Below are positions 44,701 through 52,834 of a DNA stretch of 64,000 nt, in pieces (position 1 is the first letter of the stretch; every line of letters begins with the position of its first letter). The stretch is from positions 197,431 through 261,430 of the forward strand of contig DJXW01000034.1 of assembly GCA_002449845.1 (NCBI GenBank), written 5' to 3'. Position numbers and translations under genes: made by a program. The notes under the pieces are model-generated. The model had not been told where the DNA came from, made no database searches, and saw only the letters and a list, made by a program, of their open reading frames with translations. The stretch comes from Prevotella sp. UBA6994 (lineage in GTDB: Bacteria > Bacteroidota > Bacteroidia > Bacteroidales > Bacteroidaceae).

Positions 44701-44772
44701 TGTTTTTGGTCGTAACATGATATGTTAGTACGCTAACTTATATAGTTATGAGCGTAACTCATATAGTTATGG
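44701..44772 (+). repeat. Dispersed intergenic element, copy C (degenerate: array region only)
   Basis: ATGTTTTTGG (44700-44709) leads into three palindromic units: 44711-44730 (20), 44731-44752 (22) and 44753-44772 (20). The spacing between the ATGTTTTTGG lead and the first unit is 3 nt shorter than in B and D. Neither the 5' box nor the 3' box is recognisable. It lies in the 638-bp gap between the divergent T9SS cargo gene and the radical SAM gene, pointing toward the latter. The rest of the gap (44483-44700, 44773-45044) is AT-rich and holds only a weak 7-bp inverted repeat at 44915-44936. Confidence 0.75.
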
Positions 44773-45044
44773 AACCTAAAATATAACTTTAAAACGGGGG
44801 AAAAACGGTCTGATATTATGCAAATATGCAATAAATATTCATTAATAAAATGTACTGATTTTGTATGTGCTTGATAATCTACGAGTTACGATGATTAAGA
44901 AAAACAGACATTTTTTCAACTAACTATTCAGTTGAACGAAAAAATGCCCGTATTTTGGCATCAAAATTCAGAATTTTCAAGACATATTTAAGATGTGATG
45001 AAGATGTTTTCAAGAAAACATTCTTCTATCTCGCAAAAAACATG

Positions 45045-45052
45045 TATTTTTG
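45045..45052 (+). promoter_or_regulatory. -7 box of the radical SAM gene
   Basis: TATTTTTG followed by CAG, 53 bp before ATG 45106. This argues against the in-frame ATG at 44995, which would precede the promoter. Confidence 0.65.
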
Positions 45053-45105
45053 CAGTCAATGGTAAACAGAGAACTGCCTTTTTCATCAATGGCAATAAGA
45101 GAACA

Positions 45106-46002
45106 ATGGCAACTGAGCAATTATTATATAACGACTTTGGGACGTGGATAAGAACGCAATTTCCGTACCGTGTGCAGAAGATTTCCGTGAATGCGGGATT
45201 CTCCTGTCCTAACCGTGACGGTAGGATTGGGGTAGGAGGGTGTATCTATTGTGATAACAAGACTTTTAACCCTTCGTATTGCGCCAACCTCCAGAGCATT
45301 ACCGAACAAATAGAAGAGGGCAAGCGTTTCTTTGCAAGAAAATACCCTGACATGAAATACTTGGCGTATTTCCAGGCTTATACCAATACGTATGGAAAGA
45401 TAGACCATTTGCGTAGATTGTATGAAGAGGCGTTGCAAGTGGACGATGTGGTGGGATTGGTGATTGCCACCCGGCCAGATTGCATTTCTGATGAACTCCT
45501 TGACTATTTGGAGGAATTAAACCGCCATACTTTCTTGATTGTGGAATATGGGATAGAAAGTGCCAATGATGATACCCTGAAGCGTATCAACCGTGGACAC
45601 ACTTTTGAATGCAGTAAGCAAGCGGTGGAAAAAACGCACGAAAGAGGAATCTTGGTGGGCGGTCACATTATCTTAGGATTGCCAGGCGAAGACCGTGAGG
45701 AATGTCTTCGGCAAGCCCCCATCATCTCTGCCTTGCCGCTCGACATCTTGAAAATCCACCAAATGCAAATCATACGTAACACGCCTTTGGCAGAGCAATA
45801 CATGCAGAATCCTTTCCATGTGTTCAGCGTTGAGGAATACGTGGAATTGGTGGTGGATTATATTTCTCTGCTACGTAAGGACTTGGTCTTGGAACGATTT
45901 GTCAGTCAGTCGCCAGCCGACCTTCTCATAGCTCCCAAGTGGGGATTAAAAAACCATGAGTTTACGGCATTGGTGAGGAAGGCTCTTAGAGGTAAGAGGT
46001 GA
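45106..46002 (+). CDS. TIGR01212-family radical SAM protein (YtqA/YhcC-like)
   Basis: 298 residues from ATG 45106. Radical SAM cluster motif with an extended first spacing: CPNRDGRIGVGGCIYCDNKTF, where the first Cys and the CxxC pair bind the [4Fe-4S] cluster, typical of the TIGR01212 family. Other family features: YLAYFQAYTNTYG, VIATRPDCISDELLDYL, LIVEYGIESANDDTLKRINR, GHIILGLPGEDREECLR. Biochemical function of the family is not established; homologues have been linked to tRNA-type or cell-surface processes only loosely. The gene stands alone, convergent with gldB, and is preceded by element C. The 98-bp tail (46003-46100) has only purine-rich GAGGTGAGAGG-type repetition. Confidence 0.88.
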   Translation: MATEQLLYNDFGTWIRTQFPYRVQKISVNAGFSCPNRDGRIGVGGCIYCDNKTFNPSYCANLQSITEQIEEGKRFFARKYPDMKYLAYFQAYTNTYGKIDHLRRLYEEALQVDDVVGLVIATRPDCISDELLDYLEELNRHTFLIVEYGIESANDDTLKRINRGHTFECSKQAVEKTHERGILVGGHIILGLPGEDREECLRQAPIISALPLDILKIHQMQIIRNTPLAEQYMQNPFHVFSVEEYVELVVDYISLLRKDLVLERFVSQSPADLLIAPKWGLKNHEFTALVRKALRGKR

Positions 46003-46100
46003 GGTTTTTAGAGAAAAAGAGGTGAGAGGTGAGAGATTAGTAATGTTACCCAAACCAACAGTCACTGTTCGCAATAGCGAGGGAAAGTAAATGGCTGAGA

Positions 46101-46904
46101 TTAGAAAACTGAATAGTTGTCGTCTTCCAACAAGTTTTTAACGGTAATATTGGGATGTTTTTTCATGTATGAATCCACCTTTTTGATGAACTCGGTATTA
46201 AAGACCCGTTCACCCAAGGATTGGTTGACAGTCCACATCACCTTGCCCATGTGCAAATCCTTTACCTCCTGTGGACGAGTGTCGAAGTTTTTCAAGGGAT
46301 AAAGACTCAACAAGTAAAAGCACAGACAATCGGGTACGATGTACGAGCGAGTCATGGATTGCAACTGAGTAACGGAATAATCGTATTTCTTGTAAATGGG
46401 GTAGTTGCTCCCAAGGTATTTATCCAAGGAAATACCTATGAGATTATCGCCAACGACAATACTTTGGTTCAAGGCTCCAATCTGCGAATAGATAAGCGGA
46501 GTCTTCAATTCAGGAATCCAAGTCTTCAAGGTGTTAAACGCATCGTTGAATTGCTTGTTGATGTCGTCCATGTCTGCATATTGCGTTTGCACGTCTGCAA
46601 TGACCGCTTGCAAGGTGGTGTCTTGATAAAAGTTCAAGAATTTAGAATTGATCTCTGGGTCGCTCACTTCGCCCAATTCCAACATATCTTCTATCAATGT
46701 GCGAGTCTGCATGGGATAGGCAGTGTTCATCTGTTGCAAGGCAGAAAAGTCGCCAGTGGTCAGGTAACGACTCTCTAAGCGGTCGTATCTCTGAACTTGT
46801 ATGGTAGAGACAACGACTTCTTCCTCGTTGGGCTTGAGTTTAAACTCGCAAGCCGAAAAGAGTACCGTTAATGCCAATAGGAGAGTGTATATCCTTTTAA
46901 TCAA
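46101..46904 (-). CDS. gldB: GldB-like gliding motility-associated lipoprotein
   Basis: 267 residues. Lipoprotein signal with Cys 19 (LTVLFSACEF). The body has VQRYDRLESRYLTTGDFSAL, the central GDNLIGISLDKYLGSNYPIY that is characteristic of GldB, and SLGERVFNTEFIKKVD near the end. GldB is an essential lipoprotein for gliding/T9SS function in Flavobacterium; non-gliding Bacteroidales such as Prevotella keep a homologue of uncertain role. It fits the presence of PorE and T9SS-type tails in the window. Monocistronic by position: own promoter, convergent with the radical SAM gene. Confidence 0.8.
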   Translation of the reverse strand: MIKRIYTLLLALTVLFSACEFKLKPNEEEVVVSTIQVQRYDRLESRYLTTGDFSALQQMNTAYPMQTRTLIEDMLELGEVSDPEINSKFLNFYQDTTLQAVIADVQTQYADMDDINKQFNDAFNTLKTWIPELKTPLIYSQIGALNQSIVVGDNLIGISLDKYLGSNYPIYKKYDYSVTQLQSMTRSYIVPDCLCFYLLSLYPLKNFDTRPQEVKDLHMGKVMWTVNQSLGERVFNTEFIKKVDSYMKKHPNITVKNLLEDDNYSVF

Positions 46905-46932
46905 TGCCTACAATCGTTTTAATTTTATTTTG

Positions 46933-46940
46933 CAAAAATA
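46933..46940 (-). promoter_or_regulatory. -7 box of the gldB-like gene
   Basis: The + strand CAAAAATA is TATTTTTG on the minus strand, 29 bp before ATG 46904. Confidence 0.65.
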
Positions 46941-47098
46941 CTAAAAAATATTTTCAATTCCAAATTTTAAGCTAAAAAAATTAAAATATTGGCTTATTTT
47001 ATTCAAAATCACTTTTATTTGTTAAATCCATGCTGTTTGCGCAGATGATATTTTACACAGATTAACATAATTTTGCTCGATTCTCCAATAATAATGTC

Positions 47099-47106
47099 TA
47101 ACTTTG
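47099..47106 (+). promoter_or_regulatory. -7 box of the second DUF4861 gene
   Basis: TAACTTTG followed by CG, 30 bp before ATG 47136. It excludes the upstream in-frame start at 47073. Confidence 0.65.
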
Positions 47107-47135
47107 CGAAATTAAATCACAAATATTACATATTC

Positions 47136-48365
47136 ATGATAAACTATAAACAAATCATTCCTGTATTTCTCTTGGCTGCATCATCAATGTATGCACAAGA
47201 AACTATTCAATTGCAATTGACTAACCCCATGAAAGTGGATCGCGCAGATGCTCCCATCGTGGTGAATTTGGCGGAATACGGAGAAATCAACTCGGCAGTG
47301 GTGACGGTAGATGGCATAGAGCAACCTTGCCAGTTGGATGACCTCGATCAAGACGGACGTTTTGACGAATTGGCTTTTGTCACTGATTTTTCAAAGAAAC
47401 AGAAAAAGAATGCCATCATCACATTATACCGTACAGGTGAGCCTCGCCAATATGCCGCTCGTACCTATGCTGAGATGGTGATGAGAAACGGAAAAGTGAA
47501 GGAAAAGAACAAACACGACATCTTCCTTTCCAGTATTACAATAGACAAGGAAACGGCAAACAGCAATAGCTATAACGTACTGCATCATCATGGTGTAGCA
47601 TTTGAGAGCGAACTGATTGCCATGAGGATTTACCTTGACCAGCGTCAGACCATCGACCTGTATGGAAAGTTTCGCAAGGGTTTGGAATTGAAGGAAACGC
47701 AATTCTACACCTCTGACGAACAGAAAAAACAAGGATATGGAGACGACGTGCTTTGGGTAGGTAATACGTTTGGACTTGGTGCCATGAGAGGATGGGATGG
47801 CAATGAGCCAACCATGATTAGTGATTTCCAAAGGCGTACACAACGCATCTTGGCAAAGGGTCCGGTGCGCACGATAGTGGAAGTGGAAGACGATGGTTGG
47901 AAAGTGACACCATCTGCCAAACCCGTGAACATGACCATCAGATATACATTGTATGCAGGACACCGCGACTTCGATGTAGATGTTACATTCAACCGCCAAG
48001 TTCCTGAATTGCAATTCTCTACGGGTATCATTAACGTCAAGAACTCTGAGGAGTTTACGGATAAAGATGGTTTGAGGGCTTGCTGGGGTACGGATTGGCC
48101 CGCGTCAGACACCTTGAAATGGAAGCGTGAGACCGTAGGACTCGCCATCTATATGCCCGCTCAATATCGTGTCAAGGAAATGGAAGCCAACAAGGACAAT
48201 TATGCTTACGTGGTGAAAGCAGAGGGCAACAAGATTCATTACACGCTCTCTTATACCAGCGACAATGAAAACTTTGGCTATCATTCTGCCAAGACGTGGT
48301 TCGACTATGTGAAAGCATGGCGCAAACAATTGGAAGCACCAATTGAGGTCAAGCGTATCTTGTAA
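47136..48365 (+). CDS. DUF4861-family exported protein (second copy)
   Basis: 409 residues from ATG 47136 (MINYKQIIPVFLLAASSMYAQ, signal peptide); start set by the promoter at 47099. N-terminal beta domain (IQLQLTNPMKVDRADAPIVV, GIEQPCQLDDLDQDGRFDEL). DUF4861 core: NVLHHHGVAFESELIAMRIY, YGDDVLWVGNTFGLGAMRGW, GHRDFDVDVTFNRQVPELQF and GLRACWGTDWPASDTL. It is related to the 36857 product in layout but clearly diverged. The family is associated with polysaccharide utilisation; the activity is not certain to me. Monocistronic, followed by tRNA-Arg. Confidence 0.8.
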   Translation: MINYKQIIPVFLLAASSMYAQETIQLQLTNPMKVDRADAPIVVNLAEYGEINSAVVTVDGIEQPCQLDDLDQDGRFDELAFVTDFSKKQKKNAIITLYRTGEPRQYAARTYAEMVMRNGKVKEKNKHDIFLSSITIDKETANSNSYNVLHHHGVAFESELIAMRIYLDQRQTIDLYGKFRKGLELKETQFYTSDEQKKQGYGDDVLWVGNTFGLGAMRGWDGNEPTMISDFQRRTQRILAKGPVRTIVEVEDDGWKVTPSAKPVNMTIRYTLYAGHRDFDVDVTFNRQVPELQFSTGIINVKNSEEFTDKDGLRACWGTDWPASDTLKWKRETVGLAIYMPAQYRVKEMEANKDNYAYVVKAEGNKIHYTLSYTSDNENFGYHSAKTWFDYVKAWRKQLEAPIEVKRIL

Positions 48366-48449
48366 CGTTAAATTATCTTAAACTCAGACAAAGGTAAAGG
48401 CATATATACGGTGTTTAAAATAAATTTTTGTAATTTTGCACACCGTTTT

Positions 48450-48524
48450 GGTTCCGTAGCTCAGTCGGATTAGAGCAACAGCCTTCTAAGCTGTGGGTCT
48501 TGGGTTCGAATCCCAACGGAATCA
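48450..48524 (+). tRNA. tRNA-Arg, anticodon TCT
   Basis: 75-nt cloverleaf: acceptor GGTTCCG/CGGAATC (one G-U pair), D-loop AGCTCAGTCGGATTAGAGC, anticodon stem ACAGC/GCTGT with loop CTTCTAA (anticodon TCT at 48485-48487, reads AGA), T-arm GGGTTCGAATCCC, discriminator A. The CCA end is not encoded. A TAATTTTG -7 box lies at 48431-48438, 11 bp upstream. Confidence 0.95.
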
Positions 48525-48534
48525 CAAAACGTTA

Positions 48535-48567
48535 AATAGAGAGGTGTCCTTACGATACCTCTCTATT
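48535..48567. terminator. Bidirectional terminator between tRNA-Arg and the BASS transporter gene
   Basis: AATAGAGAGGT (48535-48545) pairs exactly with ACCTCTCTATT (48557-48567), 11 bp, loop 11 nt. It serves tRNA-Arg on the plus strand and the transporter gene ending at 48581 on the minus strand. Confidence 0.8.
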
Positions 48568-48580
48568 GCTTTGTTTAATG

Positions 48581-49513
48581 TCATTCTTTTTGCTGATTTC
48601 GTCCATACCATTTTGCCATCAATGCTCCACTGATATTGTGCCATACGCTGAAGACAGCTCCAGGAATGGCGGCAAGAGGATAAGTAGCGAAATGTATGAC
48701 AGCAAGACTTGAAGCCAATCCAGAATTTTGCATACCCACCTCTATGCTGATGGCAATACACTTTGGACGGGATAAATGGAGTAAACGCCCAATAACATTG
48801 CCCAAAATAAGACCACTCAGATTGTGACATATTACCGCAAGAATGACAAGAAAGCCACCACTCAACAGTCGGTTTGCGTTATGAGAAACGACAATACCAA
48901 CCACCATGGTAATCATGATGGTAGAAAAGGCTGGTAAATAATATACAACGCCATGTGTGAAATGTGGTAAATACCTTTGGCAAAGAAGTCCTCCCACGAT
49001 AGGTGCAATGACTACGCAAACTATACTCATCAGCATTCCTAATGCGTCAACTTCTACCATGGTACCAGCAAGTAGCCATACCATAAATGGAGTCATGAAT
49101 GGAGCCAATAACGTAGAAGTAGCGGTCATCCCGACAGAAAGGGCAAGGTCACCTTTTGCCAAATATGTGATGACGTTGGAAGCCGTTCCACCTGGGCAAC
49201 ATCCCACTAATATCATACCAAGAGCCAATTCCTTGGGTAGTTGAAACAACCATACTAACAGCCAAGCCATAAGTGGCATGATGGTGAATTGAGCCAAACA
49301 ACCTATTATCACATCTTTGGGACGACTGAAAACGATTCGAAAGTCACTCATTGATAGTGTCAATCCCATTCCAAACATGATTAAACCGAGCAAGGGATTG
49401 ATAACCCATGTATCTATTGCACAGAAAGGAGCAGGGATGAGCATGGAGAATACTGCCATTAACAACACTAATAACCCCATCCAACGAGCTATGAAATCAC
49501 ATATTCTTTTCAT
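48581..49513 (-). CDS. Bile acid:sodium symporter (BASS) family transporter
   Basis: 310 residues with nine or ten predicted membrane helices. Family features: NPLLGLIMFGMGLTLSMSDF, a conserved GCCPGGTASNVITYLAKGDL (helix-crossing motif of the Na+/bile acid family), and EVGMQNSGLASSLAV (second crossover with Glu). These transporters couple Na+ to organic anions; bacterial substrates include bile acids, pantoate and others, so the substrate here is unknown. The ATG overlaps the stop of the DUF1460 gene (ATGA at 49510-49513), indicating an operon with it. Confidence 0.93.
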   Translation of the reverse strand: MKRICDFIARWMGLLVLLMAVFSMLIPAPFCAIDTWVINPLLGLIMFGMGLTLSMSDFRIVFSRPKDVIIGCLAQFTIMPLMAWLLVWLFQLPKELALGMILVGCCPGGTASNVITYLAKGDLALSVGMTATSTLLAPFMTPFMVWLLAGTMVEVDALGMLMSIVCVVIAPIVGGLLCQRYLPHFTHGVVYYLPAFSTIMITMVVGIVVSHNANRLLSGGFLVILAVICHNLSGLILGNVIGRLLHLSRPKCIAISIEVGMQNSGLASSLAVIHFATYPLAAIPGAVFSVWHNISGALMAKWYGRNQQKE

Positions 49514-50379
49514 GGTTTCTTTGGTCTTATGATTCGAATACCTATTTGCGTTGTATGTTTCTGCATATAATCATACAAAGTCATGGGTTCGTCTATCACT
49601 TTCTTATGGATCTGCGAGGCATTGATAAGATGGAGACCGTCTTTTCGCCACACCGCAAAACCGATATGAGAAGTGTCTAAGCCCTTCTTGTTGGTAACGA
49701 TGGCAATAATATCACCATCGAGGATGGCTTTACGGAACGCACTGGTATTAGAAATCTTATCTTTGGAAATATACTTCACCCGTTTACCCGTTAACTCCTT
49801 TTCTTTCTTGGATATTTCATTGACCAAAGACGGATTTTTCATCATCATGGGATATTTACCCACATGCTGACTCATGTAGTCAATGCTCAACGTCTGGATA
49901 GAAGAGAATATGCTGTCTGGTACTTGTACTTCCTTGACATATCCCAATTGTGTGTTGTCGGCAATCCAATGAGTGAAATAATGCAGACGGGTAGGGTAGG
50001 ACACATTACCATTCTTATATCTAATCATTCTGAGGAAACGACAGAAATCCTTAAATGAACGTTGTTTCTTCTGAATACACAAAGACAGAGCCATGACGTT
50101 CTCCACGAACGTGGTACAATCCAACTGTCTCAGATTAACCACCAGTCTTTCCGTATCGTTGTTCTCTAAAGTCTTTGCCACGTATGGAATCCCCATCAAC
50201 TTATTGGAGAAATACAATATCCAGTTGGTTGAGCCATCTTGTTGAATGGCCTCAGCCAATAATTTCTCCACCTTGACAGAATCTTGTTTCGTATATTGGG
50301 GGGATTGAGCTTTGAGGGTAATGAAACAAAAAGTACACAACCACAAAGTCAATCCTATTCTAAAGTTTATTTTACACAT
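49510..50379 (-). CDS. DUF1460 (NlpC/P60-like) exported amidase-family protein
   Basis: 289 residues, signal peptide near MCKINFRIGLTLWLCTFCFI. The NlpC/P60-like core has LDCTTFVENVMAL with the candidate catalytic Cys, GDIIAIVTNKKGLDTSHIGF with His, and a later polar residue. DUF1460 members have been described as N-acetylmuramoyl-L-alanine amidase-type, acting on peptidoglycan fragments; here that is inferred from family. Followed with ATGA overlap by the BASS transporter gene and preceded 23 bp by the RelA/SpoT gene, so all three may be co-transcribed. Confidence 0.85.
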   Translation of the reverse strand: MCKINFRIGLTLWLCTFCFITLKAQSPQYTKQDSVKVEKLLAEAIQQDGSTNWILYFSNKLMGIPYVAKTLENNDTERLVVNLRQLDCTTFVENVMALSLCIQKKQRSFKDFCRFLRMIRYKNGNVSYPTRLHYFTHWIADNTQLGYVKEVQVPDSIFSSIQTLSIDYMSQHVGKYPMMMKNPSLVNEISKKEKELTGKRVKYISKDKISNTSAFRKAILDGDIIAIVTNKKGLDTSHIGFAVWRKDGLHLINASQIHKKVIDEPMTLYDYMQKHTTQIGIRIIRPKKP

Positions 50380-50402
50380 TATTATATTATATATGACTAA
50401 AA

Positions 50403-52685
50403 TTAAATTCTCGTTACTTGAATGACACCCTTCACCGTTCGCAATTTCTTGATCAGCGACTCCATCTTGGAAGTAGCATCGACCATCACCTCCAGATTAC
50501 CGCTGAACAATCCATCATGAGAGTCGATATTGATGCTTCTCATCATGATTTTCTCTTCCTTGGAGATAATGCTCGTGATGTTGTTGACAATTCCTATATC
50601 GTCATTGCCAATGATACGCAAGGTAATAGAATATTGTGACGAACCCTTTCCGCTCCATCGAGCTTTCACCACACGATACCCGAAACGTTTACGAAGCTCA
50701 GGAGCATTCGGACATTCCATTCTATGAATCTTGATTCCACCGTTCACCGTTACGAAACCAAAGATAGAGTCACCATAAATAGGGTGACAGCATTTGGCGA
50801 GAGAATAATCCACACCTTTCAGATTCTGGTCAATCACCAACACATCATCATGCCCCACGATACTCGCAGCATCCTGGGCCTCGAAATTGAAGTTCTCTGC
50901 ACTTCGTGTAGTGATAGGCGGATTAGGATTCTGTTCTTGTCCGTAAACCTCCAGATACTTATCTATGACAGTATTGATGTCGAGTTGTTCCTCGGCGATA
51001 GCCCGATAGAAATCGCCAACCACCTTAAATCCCAGTTTCTTGATGGTATGCGACATGGTTCCCTCATCAACGTCGATTTTCTTGTTCTTAAACCTTCGTT
51101 CAAGCGTTTCCTTGGCAAGAAGTCCGTCCTTGATTTGCAAGTCTTTCAAGGCAAGTCTTATCTTAGATTTAGCCCTTGAAGTAAAGACAATATTCAGCCA
51201 ATCGCGCTTTGGCTTTTGGTTGTTTTGAGTGATAATCTCTACAGAATCCCCCGAATGAAGTTTTTCACGGATAGGCACAACCTTCCCATTGATTTTACCA
51301 CCCACGCAAGTATTTCCCACACCCGTATGGATATGGTAAGCAAAGTCAAGAACGGTAGCTCCCTTGGGGAATTTGTATAAATCGCCCTTGGGTGTAAATA
51401 CAAATACCTCATCCTCATACAATCCCATCTTAAACTGATCCATGACCTGCAAGCCATCACCAGCCTCAAGAGCAGTACGGATATATTCGAGCCAATTGTC
51501 AGCATGACTGTCACCCTTGATACCCTTGTATCTCCAGTGGGCAGCCAATCCCCTTTCGGCAATATTATCCATTCTCTCCGTACGTATTTGCACTTCCACC
51601 CATTTGTTTTCAGGTCCTAACACCGTGATGTGAAGACTTTCATAACCATTGGATTTAGGAACGCTAAGCCAATCGCGCAATCGCTTGGGATTGGGTTGGT
51701 ACATGTCGGTAACGATAGAATATGCTTGCCAACATTGTTTGAGTTCTTGTGAGTGCATTTTCTTTTCGTCTGTCAATTCATCCATGTTGGAGTCGATGAT
51801 GATACGAATGGCAAAAAGGTCGTAAATACCCTCAAACTCACATTGTTGCTTCTTCATCTTCTGCCAAATGGAATGGATAGATTTGGTACGCCCCTTCATG
51901 TGGAACTTCAATCCTGCCTCTTCCAATTGCTTACGTACAGGTTCAATGAATCTTTCTATATACGCATCACGAGATTTCTTGGTGGCATTCAGTTTCTCGC
52001 GAATCATGTAATAAGCATCATGCTCAAGGTACTTCAGAGACAAATCCTCAAGTTCGCTTTTCAATTTGTACAATCCCAACTTGTGGGCAAGGGGAGCATA
52101 CAGGTAACTGGCCTCTTCGCTCACCTTTCTCTTCGCATCTACCTCTTTGGTGTCTCTAATCTGCCTCATCAAGTTTACCCTTTCTGCAATCATGATGAGA
52201 ATCACACGCATGTCTTCGGCAAACGACAGAAGGAGGTTCCTGAAGTTCTCGCTCTCTATCACCTGGCTTTTTGTGTAAAGGCTATGAACCTTAATCAGTC
52301 CCTTGACAATTTGCAGACAACTGACTCCAAAGGTATTTCCAATCTCATCAAGTATGCCCAATGATTCTCCCTTACCTTTATTGTCAGTCATCATTTCCAC
52401 CATGTCTTGATAGTTGATGGTAGAATAGAGCAAGATAGCAAAGATTCCATCTCGTTTCAAGCCTATTTCATCAATGGCAATCTTTGCCGTTTGCAGGGCT
52501 TTGATAATGGGATTCAATCCGAATACATCCCTTTGAATGTTGTTGTTTTCCAATGCGCCATAAACATACTCTCGCAATGTTGACACATCGTTATCATCAA
52601 AGGTATCTCCTATATTTAGTTTGATGTTATCTATCAATTCTAAAGCAAGCCTTTTTTCCTTATTTGTAAAATGTAATTTGTCCAT
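50403..52685 (-). CDS. RelA/SpoT homologue with degenerate hydrolase domain (probable (p)ppGpp synthetase)
   Basis: 760 residues, full long-Rsh architecture. N-terminal HD-like domain (about 20-200): the HDxxED motif expected after AILL is replaced by YSTINY (GIFAILLYSTINYQDM), and the later DRxHNMRT is AERVNLMRQ, so hydrolysis of (p)ppGpp should be lost. Synthetase domain (about 255-400): KGRTKSIHSIWQKM, IYDLFAIRII, SNGYESLHITVLGPE and VEVQIRTERMDNIAERG retained. TGS domain (about 415-480, DEVFVFTPKGDLYKFPKGA), conserved Cys/His ZFD region (LAKCCHPIYGDSIFGFV ... HRMECPNA), and a C-terminal ACT domain. It should make the alarmone in response to uncharged tRNA; another SpoT-like enzyme must exist elsewhere. 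Confidence 0.9.
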   Translation of the reverse strand: MDKLHFTNKEKRLALELIDNIKLNIGDTFDDNDVSTLREYVYGALENNNIQRDVFGLNPIIKALQTAKIAIDEIGLKRDGIFAILLYSTINYQDMVEMMTDNKGKGESLGILDEIGNTFGVSCLQIVKGLIKVHSLYTKSQVIESENFRNLLLSFAEDMRVILIMIAERVNLMRQIRDTKEVDAKRKVSEEASYLYAPLAHKLGLYKLKSELEDLSLKYLEHDAYYMIREKLNATKKSRDAYIERFIEPVRKQLEEAGLKFHMKGRTKSIHSIWQKMKKQQCEFEGIYDLFAIRIIIDSNMDELTDEKKMHSQELKQCWQAYSIVTDMYQPNPKRLRDWLSVPKSNGYESLHITVLGPENKWVEVQIRTERMDNIAERGLAAHWRYKGIKGDSHADNWLEYIRTALEAGDGLQVMDQFKMGLYEDEVFVFTPKGDLYKFPKGATVLDFAYHIHTGVGNTCVGGKINGKVVPIREKLHSGDSVEIITQNNQKPKRDWLNIVFTSRAKSKIRLALKDLQIKDGLLAKETLERRFKNKKIDVDEGTMSHTIKKLGFKVVGDFYRAIAEEQLDINTVIDKYLEVYGQEQNPNPPITTRSAENFNFEAQDAASIVGHDDVLVIDQNLKGVDYSLAKCCHPIYGDSIFGFVTVNGGIKIHRMECPNAPELRKRFGYRVVKARWSGKGSSQYSITLRIIGNDDIGIVNNITSIISKEEKIMMRSINIDSHDGLFSGNLEVMVDATSKMESLIKKLRTVKGVIQVTRI

Positions 52686-52714
52686 TTCTCGTGCCTGTCT
52701 TTTTTATTTTAATG

Positions 52715-52722
52715 CAAAAATA
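52715..52722 (-). promoter_or_regulatory. -7 box of the RelA/SpoT-DUF1460-BASS transcript
   Basis: The + strand CAAAAATA is TATTTTTG on the minus strand, 30 bp before ATG 52685; divergent from the DUF4301 promoter at 52766. Confidence 0.6.
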
Positions 52723-52765
52723 CAAAATATTAGTCATTTATTTTCCCTTTTCCAAAAAAACTGAT

Positions 52766-52773
52766 TATATTTG
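52766..52773 (+). promoter_or_regulatory. -7 box of the DUF4301 gene
   Basis: TATATTTG followed by CACA, 61 bp before ATG 52835. It rules out the longer frame starting at 52691. Confidence 0.65.
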
Positions 52774-52834
52774 CACATATTTACAACAAAATTGTATTTT
52801 TATCCTTGAACTATTAACTTTATTAAAGATAAAC

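Noticed and set aside
44995..45105. Earlier in-frame start for the radical SAM gene
   Set aside because: The -7 box at 45045-45052 lies inside this stretch and the family N-terminus begins at MATEQ (45106).
46003..46100. Purine-rich GAGGTGAGAGG repetition after the radical SAM gene, considered as a regulatory repeat
   Set aside because: It is low-complexity sequence without fixed period or symmetry.
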